A DNA stretch of 64,000 nucleotides, from contig CM072156.1 in the NCBI GenBank assembly GCA_036850595.1, forward strand, positions 13,216,326 to 13,280,325. Reading direction: 5' to 3'. Source of the DNA: Rhyacichthys aspro (Eukaryota; Chordata; Actinopteri; Gobiiformes; Rhyacichthyidae). Both the position numbers and the translations under genes were made by a program. Position 1 is the first letter of the stretch, and each line of letters starts with the position of its first letter. The notes below the pieces were generated by a model that did not search any database, was not told the origin of the DNA, and was given only the letters and a program-made list of their open reading frames with translations. This document shows positions 54,850 through 64,000 of this stretch, one piece after another.

Positions 54850-55138
54850 TTAGGAATACTTTATGACGCGACACACCGAGTTAATTTGAGCTAATTTGAT
54901 GTTTTGCTTGTTAAATTCAGCAGTTAACAACTCTCCTTCGTAGCCACCACCATGATATATTCCCCAATACACGTGTGGCGTTGACGTGCGCAAACAGTCA
55001 GGACCCAAAAGGCTGCCCTTCTTTCGCCTGTTTAAAAAAGGAACTGTTTCTTCATTTGTGAAAGAATCAAATTATATGGGGGCCTTTACTTGATTTGGCA
55101 TTACTTACATGCACTATATATTATTGTTATTATTATTA

Positions 55139-55210
<72 letters not shown>

Positions 55211-55511
55211 CATCGTTGTTGTTGTTGTTGTTGTTGTTTTTGTTTTTGTAGTCGGCTTTTTATTAGTATTATTATTATTACCGTGCACATGTTGAAATTC
55301 CGATTTAATGAGTAGGATGGCTGTAACAGGAGAACTCAACCCCAACCCTTCCTCCCTCCCTGGGTCAGCAAGAGTTGTCTCTCTTCTGGGTTAAAGATGC
55401 TGGGAGGGATGCGCTGTGCAGCTGAGCAGGAGTACATGCTGACCAAATGAGAAGAGGAGAGAAGAAGAATGAAAAAACTGGATACAAAGTGAAGAAGGCT
55501 CATCTCTGAAA
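54850..55511. promoter_or_regulatory. Divergent promoter interval between pes1 and p2rx2
   Basis: 660 bases separate the two divergent start codons. The pes1-proximal part is moderately GC-rich (54850..55020). The middle holds a long trinucleotide microsatellite. The p2rx2-proximal part (55320..55500) is purine-rich 5' UTR-like sequence. No TATA box is obvious. Confidence 0.45.
55118..55241. repeat. Compound trinucleotide microsatellite (ATT)n then (GTT)n
   Basis: About 30 ATT units (55118..55211), followed directly by about 9 GTT units (to about 55241), with a further short ATT run at 55262..55281. Translations through it are poly-Ile/Tyr/Leu and not genes. Confidence 0.97.
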
Positions 55512-58014
55512 ATGTGTGGAGCATTTAACAATTTTATTATGGGGCTACGGGGGCTTATAAAGGAGTATTTTCTAGGTTTCTGGGACTATGAGACCCCAAA
55601 GGTTATGGTGGTTAAAAACAAAACTCTTGGAGTAATTTACAGAGGAGTTCAGTTTCTTGTGATCACTTATTTTATCTGGTAAGTTTCTTTGTTTGTGGAA
55701 TTGCATGTTTAGAGCATGAGTTTGTTTTTTAAATTGTTTTACAGCATTATAGTATTGCAAGCTTTAAGATAACACAATCCTTCAGTTTAGTTTCAACAAT
55801 AGTCTAAAATCTATTCAGTAATAGAGATGTTTTATTCTGTTACAGATAAGATGGACTGAATTTGATCACATTGTTCATGTTCAATCTTTCAATCCAGTAA
55901 TCTAATTTGATTGAAATTGATATGTCATAAGACAATTTGCCTTGTTTTATTGTTCTATAGGTATGTTTTCATAAGTCAGAAAGCATATCAAGAAAGTGAA
56001 ACTCATCCCGAGAGCTCTGTTTACACTACAATGAAAGGCACTGCAGTTCATGGTGATGACATTCTGGACACTGTGGAGTATGCTCGACCATCAGAAGTAA
56101 GTCCAATGTCTCTGCAGTAACTTTACTTATGTGTCATTATCCAAGCTATTCAGTGTTGGACCTTTGTACTTTTTGTGACGCAGGGTGGTGATGTGATCAG
56201 TACTATTCTAAGAAAAGAAGTTACGTATGATCAACGGCAGGGAACCTGTGCCGAGGTGAAAGCCTTACAAATAATCTCTTTAAATTGATCACTTGCAGTA
56301 TGCTGAAAACCTTCTACGATTCAATAAAGTATATCAGTTACACAGACACTTAAGAGCTTTTTTCCCTTTAAGTATTACCAGGTTGACAACGCCAACTGTA
56401 CAAGAGATTCAGACTGTGTTGAGGGAGAGGTCAATTTTAATGGCCATGGTACTGTTCATTTACACATGTAATTTATTGTGTATTCCATGATGAAACTTGC
56501 TGAATTTTTTTGGTATGACTTATAGGCAGGAGGACTGGGAGATGTGTGCAGTACTACAACTACACATTTAAAACATGTGAAATTCAAAGCTGGTGCCCAG
56601 TTGAAGAGTATGCTGCAGTGCGGTAAGTGCTACCAACTGGGACGTAGTGTGGTAGATGGAAACCATTTTAATGTCCTGGTGTCCAATACAGAACCGGTGC
56701 ATTCGCTTTGCCGTGTAACAAAATATTCCTTGTTGTCCTCTACAGAGAGCCAGCATTAGTGGAGGCCATCAATTTTACTGTATTCATCAGGAACTCCATC
56801 CACTTCCCCAAATTTAAAGTCTTAAGGTATACACACATAAGAACATAATGACAACTTAATAGGCATTCTGCTATTTAGAACATGCTTCTATTAAATATTT
56901 CCCAGGGGAAACATAAAAGATGCTTCAAACAAACGCACACTGCGAAGATACCTAGATAGGTGCCATTATGATGAGGAGAAAGAGCCTTATTGTCCAAACT
57001 TCCGTCTGGGCTTCATTGCTAATAAGGCGAGAGAGAATTTTAACAAGCTTTGCCAGACTGTAAGTATCATTATCATTGTAATATTGTACTGTAAGTAAGA
57101 TCATTATTGTTACAAAATGAAGAATTATTCATTTCATAAATAGTGGATTAGGTTCTATTAAATGGATTTCATTTAGAAGAGGTATACCTATATCTAATAC
57201 TTAGGGTGGAGTGATTGGTGTTTTTATTAACTGGAAGTGTGATCTGGACTTGGATGCATCACACTGTAAACCCACATACTCCTTTCGCCGTCTTGATATG
57301 CGAAAGGATTTGGCAAATTCTGGCTACTACTACAGGTGATGGACTTCTACAATAACAGAAGCCTAATACATGAACATTTGTATCAATACTTTATCTTAAT
57401 CACATCATTATGTTATTCATTAGATTTGCCAAATATTACAGCAAAGATGGTGTGGAGTCTCGGACACTTACTAAAGCCTATGGCATCCGCCTGGATGTCA
57501 TAGTTCATGGACATGTAAGCACCTACATTCTGTAATGCCTTGTAATTATTGTCTTAACGTGACACTATTTTCATGTTACACACTTGCAGGCTGGAAAGTT
57601 TAGTCCCATCCCAACCATCATAAGCATAGTCACAGCAATGACATCAGTTGGAATTGTAAGTTTTAAAAGCTTTTTTCTCTTCATTTCACAATATCTAATT
57701 GGTTCCAAAATAAAAGCTTTACCTTACCTTTTTTTTTTTAACCTCTGCTAGTGTACAATTTTCTGTGACTGGATCATGCTAACATTTATTGACAAGAATG
57801 AAGTCTTCAGTGAAAGAAAATTTGATGAAGTGAGTCAAAAATATTGATCTCAACTCAGACATGGTCTCAAATAATGCATATTTAATCAATTTTTTCCCTT
57901 GACCATCCTCAGGTTGCCAAAGAACCCAAAATACAACCCATTGTCACAGGGTTTGGTTATATCGCAAACTATGGCTCCAGCCATTCAGACCTGTCCGATG
58001 GTGTCCCGCTGTAA
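55512..58014 (+). CDS. p2rx2: P2X purinoceptor 2 (ATP-gated cation channel subunit)
   Basis: Twelve coding exons join in frame to 413 residues: 55512..55678, 55961..56096, 56184..56255, 56382..56448, 56526..56622, 56746..56826, 56906..57059, 57205..57335, 57424..57514, 57590..57655, 57752..57829, 57913..58014. The N-terminus 'FWDYETPKVMVVKN' and the stretch after TM1, 'WYVFISQKAYQESET', match mammalian P2RX2 closely. All ten ectodomain cysteines are present (for example 'GTCAE', 'TGRCVQYY', 'KTCEIQSWCPVE', 'CHYD', 'YCPNFRLG', 'WKCDLD', 'HCKPTYSF'). TM2 includes 'TIFCDWIMLTFIDKN'. Of the ATP-site residues, Lys81, Arg302 and Lys319 are kept, but the first lysine of the K-x-K pair is Thr79, and the Asn-Phe before Arg302 is Tyr300-Tyr301. 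The cytoplasmic tail is shorter than in mammals. Tail-to-tail with pole, as in human 12q24.33. Confidence 0.93.
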
Positions 58015-58076
58015 GATTTAAACAATTGCCTCAATCCTTGCCTTTCAAGTTTGTGGACCTGCACAGCCACTTGATA

Positions 58077-58082
58077 ATAAAC
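58077..58082 (+). terminator. Likely polyadenylation signal of p2rx2
   Basis: AATAAA 63 bases after the stop codon. Alternative downstream signals are possible. Confidence 0.5.
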
Positions 58083-59331
58083 GACTATTATTATTGACTA
58101 GCTTTTGCTAGATATAGTCACATGTCATTGCCAAGCTCTTAGCCAAGTTTATGTTGCACATTTCTTTGAGTACTGTTTTTATTTTATTTTTTTTCAGAAA
58201 TAGAATTAATCAAATTTTTGAATCATGACCTTTGGGGTCTTGTAGTCCTCAATAGGTAAATGATACATCATGTACAAATTTTTCCTTAATGTCCTTTTAT
58301 TTTATGTATTTTTTTCAACATTTGTTTAAGATGTAAATGTTGTTTACATCTTAAGCTTGTTGTCATAAGACAAGATTGTACATTTGTGAAAAATATTTAG
58401 AATGAATGTCAGTCAACCTGTGTTTTGTGCAATGAAAATATACAGGACAAAAGATCCAGGAGCATTGCAGGAGGAGCAATGAGCAGTAATCAAATAATGG
58501 TAACATTTCCCATCAAATGGTTTCTCTAACAAGATTGTGGGGAAGTGTGAATGCATCAGGACTTTCAGTAGTGTAAGAAGGCATGAGACTCAAGACTAAT
58601 GGATTGTTGTCTACCACAAAGTGAAAAGGGGAGCCTACAGACAACCTAATGGTGGATTTTTATAAATCTAGGCTGTTCACAATTAATATATTTAAATTAT
58701 TTATTGTATAAGAAAATGTATGTATAAAGGATTATCACTGTAGTCTACTACATCAAATGCACTGTCAATTTAAACTGACAGTACATGTGAAGTAAAATAT
58801 TCATCAGAAAATACAAAGAATTCCTCATAAATTAGTTTGTCTACATGCCTGTGTCAGTGACACACTCCAGCAGCCAATCTAATTGTGCCTTAGTACAGTC
58901 TGAAATATGATTACTTGACTGAGAGTTCCATCAGCAGGCAAACTGAGTCCTTGGAACAATTACGTTAATGTAATAGAGGTGGATGGATAAGGCCTGTTCA
59001 TGTAATAAATACTAATTAAAATAACTATTCTTCAAGAATCAAAACTTTATCACATTATTTTATTTAAGAAAATAGTACACTTGGTTCACTGCACTTGTCT
59101 TAGCAAACACATTTTGGTTGATTTTAAAATGTAAGTTGGTTTATTGCTGCTAAACATGTACAAATTTTACAGACATTAAAAAATCTCCTCCAAATATATC
59201 TGTTTGATGATTGAAAATATACACTACACGCAAACTAAATAAGTGCACTAGCTGACTGTTTGATATGGTGAAATTAGAACATTACAGTACATGCTGTAGA
59301 CTGTTCTATAGTACGTTACATTTAGTGAGCC
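58083..59331. other. Convergent 3' interval between p2rx2 and pole
   Basis: AT-rich, no gene. A minus-strand AATAAA at 59142..59147, about 190 bases past the pole stop, may end the pole transcript. Confidence 0.4.
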
Positions 59332-62300
59332 TTCTGACTCAAATGTGGGCTCATGACAAGTAGCCAATCGATGGTCTCTCCCAAGAAGCTCATGTTATAG
59401 TGGGATGCTATATTCTGAAATACTGTGATCTGCTCCGAGAAACTCTTCAAATAGAAGAAAAAATGCAATCAGAACATCAAATACAACCAATAATTGACTT
59501 TGATGGTATAAAACATTTCAAAGAATCAAACCTTTGTGGAAAAAGTGAGGTCGAAATCACCAGCACAGTTGCAATAAAGAGGCATGTTAGCTTCTTTTAC
59601 TCCTTTGCACTTGCTGCACGCCTAAAATGAGGAAGAAAATCATTTTACAGCTGTTCAAAAACATAGCACTGTTGCATTTATGATTCTTATTCACTACACA
59701 CAACCTATTTATTTACCAGGTCTTGCAATGTGTAACTCATGAGTTTCTTCTGCAGAGCTTCCACCAGAGCCATCTCTATGGACTCTGTTTCATACTGAGC
59801 CTGGCAGTTAGAGCAGAACCACTGCGGCAAGACGGATCCATCCTGAAATGAGAAGCTCATATAAGATACACATTTTGAAGAGATAAACTGACTTCAGGTT
59901 ATAATGCCATTTGGTTGTTAGGCTCCTACTTGTCCTATAGATGGATCCTTGCAGAGATCAAGGTCTCGACAGAAGTTGCAATGATGGCAAATGACTTCTG
60001 GTAACACATAGGATTGGCAGGGGTCTCGGAACTGAGCATTGTCAGAGAATTCTCCGACATCTACAAGACGCAGTAGGTCTCTTTTTAACTTGTTCATTTG
60101 GTTGGTAATGTTGGAATCCAGTGAGAGTACCTGAACAGACAGGAAGGTGCAACTGTGTTATATAATTTGGCTCCTTGTCTGTCAGCTCCATGGGGAAGTG
60201 AGTGGTATACCTGGCAGACATATTTGATAAACTCCAGTGCTGGGTTGTTAAGTGGTAGATGAGAACCAGGCAGGACTGGGAACATCTCTGATGGTTGGGT
60301 CACACTTCTGGTTCCTGTCACCTTTTTTTGGATTTTTTGAGTGATAGTAAAAATGTTCTGAGTGAGTTCGCCTGACACATATTCCTGAGAGAAAGAAATT
60401 GTACCTGAAGGAAAAAAGAGACTTAATTATGGTCAGAGACATCAGCCGGTAACTGTATTATTTCCTGCTTGACCCTCTTGGATTTGCTTTAAACCCTTAA
60501 ATAATCAATAACACATGTGCAAAATGTGAGCTTTGAATACTTTTTATATTTTACATTGTGTCTAACAAATGAGATTAATATTTTTTTTAGCCATCGCTGT
60601 GTGTACACTAACATGTGGTCCTCAGTATCCTAAAAGTTAAATCATAACTATTAATTTCGAAGCAAATCCAAGTGGGTCAACTAGGAGCCCTTAGTTCATT
60701 TCACATGGAATGACCCTTTACTGAAAGTAAAATCGATTTTTTTAAGAAAACTAAACAAAAATACAAACCAGGAAGAGCACTCAAGTCTCGGACTGCCTGC
60801 TGGGTAGCCTGACTGCCTCCTCGTCTTTTTATTGGTGTGGCTCCAGGAGTGTTACGGCGTACCTCTTCTTTCATGCTGTGGTAGACTGCTGCGATGTAAG
60901 CTGAGGTAGATTTGTGAAGAACTTTAGAAAATAAATGCAAGGGGCTCCAATGACATTTAGACACATGTTTTATTTGTATTTACCTGAGACAATCATGAGA
61001 AAATATTTCTGACAGGATGCTGTTTGAGGCAGATACTGCATGATGTTCCAGTTGCTCTCAATTAGATCCTCAACCTCATCTGTCTCTCCATCACCATCAT
61101 CCTCCTCAGCCTCAAGTTCATCTTCATCTTCACTACCATCCTCCTCTCCCTCTTGTTGCTTGGCTTTTGTCTGCTTGGCTCCTTCCTGTGGTGATAGTGG
61201 ACAAAATGATTGGCTTAGATGTAGTGGACAGACTAAAACAACGAACAATAAATTAGATGCAAACAAAATTGGTAAAGTACCTCTCCATACAAGATACTAG
61301 GTGGCAACTTGCCCTTCACACCACCATAATTGGCAGGATCCATCCACATCAGGAACTCCCAGCATCGAGAAAAGGAAACTGACAACGAGTGGAAGATTTC
61401 TCTGGAGTGTATACTGCACAGACACAGTACGTTAACCAACACAGGCTACCAATAATGCAACAGTATGGGCAAAACAAAAAAGTCTAACCTGTTAGTGATG
61501 TATTCTATGTAACCTATGGCATCATCTATCCTCCTCTTTTTCGTACACAAGATGATTCTGTTGAAATTTCCATACACCACAGTGGAGCCGAGTCGTTTGA
61601 ACTCAGCAATCAACCTGAAAACAGAGAAAAAATATCCTTGTGCTCGTGACTTAACTTTAGTACACGTGCGATTATGAATTGTTCCTAATGGTGTGATTCC
61701 GTTCCTTCATTCATGATAAATTTCAAGCACGATTGTGTGATAATATTGACAATACATTCATATTTTCAATGCACAGATTAAGAATTTAAAAGCACTCACT
61801 GGAGGAAGACCTTCTTCATCATGTTGTGTAGTGTGCGGTGGAGAGCGGGGTCATAGAGGAGAGAGCTGGGCGAGTGCAGCCATCGATAGAAGTGCATCAC
61901 CTGGTTGTCTGCGTACACATTCTGGTACTGTGTGATCTCCCTGACCCATCCAACCACCATGCTCTTAAGGATCCTGCTCACACAATATAGCAGAAATAAA
62001 CAACTCTAATGGGGCATAATGCACCTCCACAATTTTATCTGACGGTAATAAATGAGATTCTAAACCTGAAAGTGTTGGAACAAAGAGCTGTTTCGTCATA
62101 GCTTGCCAATGCACTGGCTCCCTGGTTTCCTGACATCATGTCTTCCAAAGAAGCTTGCTGAATCACATCAAAACTAACGCCCAAACTGGCCCCGCCCTCC
62201 ATGTCATTGACATGCTGTGACTGGAGAATTGTGTTAACTGCCAGGCTTTGAAGGTCAAGCTCCACACAGACTGAGGTAAAAAAGATTAACCAATAATTAA

Positions 62301-64000
62301 ATCTTCAAGAAACTATTAAATTCCAATTTGTAAACCACTAGGTACTGTTTGACTGATCACCTGTGGAATAGCAGCCTTGAGCATTGATTTCCACAGAGCT
62401 CCTGTCATCACTTTCCATGACCAGGCGACTGTCGTCAGCCTCTTTGCCTCCAAGATCTGGTCTGGATGTATGTGACAGCCACAGCAGGTGGTTGTGCTTT
62501 CGCAGATGTCTTGCCAGAAACAAGTCAGAACCAAATATGGAAACATCCTGAGGCAGGTTCCCTACTGGCAAGTGGTAATACCTGAACAAAGGAAATAAGG
62601 TTAGTTGACTTAAACAATTACTGTAACAAAATTAACGAATATCTGTAAAGAATATGTAAATAATTATGCTTGCAGATGATACCTTGCCATGTCAAAAGCC
62701 TGTGACAGACAGCTGTCCAGATTGAGATAGTGGCGAATCATCCGTCGTGCTCCGTGCCTTTGCCAGTCGAGGACATTATAGCTGATCTCATCAATCACAT
62801 GCACAGGAACAACTGGGAACTCCTCAAGCACTGGCATCCCTGCTGCCAGACGGCGCAGCTCCCAGTTGGACTGTACTGCTATGAGTGTGGGTCCCCGACG
62901 CTCCTCCTAAACAAAAGATTTATTTCAAAAATTACAATCATGAACTTGGATCACATTTATTAGTATGATGAAATAAATATACATTTACCTTATAGTTTAG
63001 CAATATGCGCTGCAGTGCACGGTAGACAGCTTTCACATCATTCTCAGCTCGGACCTCAAAGTTATGTTTCTCTGGAGGAAGGAGCTCCTCTGTTGTCTTT
63101 TCCAGCAGTGCAGTGCGTTCAGCTGTGTACAGGTTACTCAGGTTTGGCATCTGGTTACTTCGAACCTTAAAAGATTCATTTTTAGGTTGGCATGTACATC
63201 TAAAGACAATGGTTGAAAGTCACAACATGAAAATAGTATAAAATGTTTCTTACTGTGTCCAGGATAAAGATACTAGCTTTGCGTTGGGATGGAATGAACA
63301 GACCAAACAGGGCCTTGTGACCCTGACTGTGATGATATAGGTACATATGTCGAACACTCCCTGAAAGGTGAAAATTACATTACCCAACAGAATAAAAAAC
63401 AAAAGACTACATTGTCCTTGTATAACAAATTATTTGATGTGTCATTAAGACTCTGCCATTAAGATGGCCAGAATTGTGATAGATAGGTAGATACCAGGTT
63501 CCAGGTAGTTGAACTGGGCTAGAGACCTCATCTCCAGATGTTCGAGTTCAAAAGTGTCAGCTTCTCTGCCAGCAAGGTCTCTCACAACATGCTTATTGAC
63601 CATGCACACACAACCTAGCTGCACCAGAGCACGAAACAACAAGGGGACCTAAGAGAGTGACAGTATACACATATTGTCATTATGCAAACTGCTTACATGA
63701 TCCCACATTCAATCAAATACTATACTATGGAAGTAATGACAATTTTAAAAAGTTTCTAATAATGCACCTGTGTTTCATAGACCCCCTCAATGTCAGGTGC
63801 AGAAAGATCAGCGTTGATTTCATTGATGTGCTCTTGGTACATATCCTCTGGTACACAGTACTCATAAAGGTAATACACCATGTTGGAGCGAGGAAGCATG
63901 CGGTTCACCTGTAGCCAAATAATCTAACTTAATACCTTGATAAAGTATTCAAGCATTAATTATATAAACTGCATGTATTTCCAGCACCTTCTTGTATGTG
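59332..64000 (-). CDS. pole: DNA polymerase epsilon catalytic subunit, C-terminal half (5' end outside window)
   Basis: Stop at 59332..59334 after 'SPHLSQKAH'; the gene runs off the right edge. From right to left the exons give 'MLPRSNMVYYLYEYCVPEDM' (63770-63910), 'VQLGCVCMVNKHVVRDL' (63500-63650), 'HKALFGLFIPSQRKASIFVL' (63255-63360), 'ERRGPTLIAVQSNWELRRLA', 'VLDWQRHGARRMIRHYLNLD' (62690-62910), 'RPDLGGKEADDSRLVMESDD' (62360-62580), 'DVIQQASLEDMMSGNQGASA' (62065-62272), 'QVMHFYRWLHSPSSLLYDPA' (61800-61975), an Asp/Glu-rich insert (61065-61185), 'EMFPVLPGSHLPLNNPALEF' (60210-60400), and the zinc-binding tail ('VICHHCNFCRDLDLCKD', 'LPQWFCSNC', 'CNCAG') at 59530-60060. This half is the catalytically inactive duplicate polymerase-like region plus the CysA/CysB modules that bind the B subunit. 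The active exonuclease and polymerase domains lie beyond the window. It is the leading-strand replicase in the CMG-associated holoenzyme. Confidence 0.97.

Noticed and set aside
55095..55345. Three long open frames (poly-Ile, poly-Tyr) over 55095..55345
   Set aside because: They are translations of the ATT/GTT microsatellite and have no other coding signal.
55512..58014. Calling the P2X gene p2rx6, because P2RX6 lies near LZTR1 in human
   Set aside because: The N-terminus and the region after TM1 match P2RX2 far better, and the pole neighbour fits P2RX2 on 12q24.33.

Overview
The window looks like nuclear DNA of a ray-finned (teleost) fish. Genes are split into many short exons with GT-AG (twice GC-AG) introns. 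Every recognised protein is closest to vertebrate families and differs from the human version in the way fish orthologues do. The intergenic DNA holds fish-type repeats (Tc1 relic, LINE RNase H relic, tRNA-derived SINE, microsatellites). All names come from remembered protein families and motifs; no database search was run.

Layout, left to right: plbd2 (minus, 3' part outside the window), a composite repeat block with a Tc1 transposase relic, rbm19 (minus), a LINE relic, an slc2a11-type hexose transporter (minus, two candidate first exons), an EHD/sarcalumenin-like membrane-anchored GTPase that I cannot name (plus), aifm3 (minus), a single-exon claudin-22/24-like gene (minus), lztr1 (minus), gal3st1 (minus), pes1 (minus), p2rx2 (plus) and the 3' half of pole (minus, running off the right edge).

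The genes do not form one pathway. rbm19 and pes1 both serve ribosome biogenesis; pole is the leading-strand replicase; lztr1 is a cullin-3 adaptor for RAS-family turnover; aifm3 is a Rieske/FAD flavoprotein; gal3st1 makes sulfatide; plbd2 is lysosomal; slc2a11, the claudin and p2rx2 are plasma-membrane proteins. In human, plbd2, rbm19, p2rx2 and pole lie on 12q24, while slc2a11, aifm3, lztr1, gal3st1 and pes1 lie on 22q11-q12. The window therefore interleaves two human synteny blocks. The p2rx2/pole tail-to-tail and aifm3/lztr1 arrangements match human.

The points most worth a second look are: a p2rx2 in which one of the two key ATP-site lysines is threonine and the Asn-Phe-Arg motif is Tyr-Tyr-Arg; the unnamed dynamin-superfamily GTPase with two C-terminal membrane segments; alternative N-termini for slc2a11; an orphan open frame inside the GTPase gene; and two GC-AG introns. 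I saw no prokaryotic system, CRISPR array, intact mobile element or confident RNA gene.
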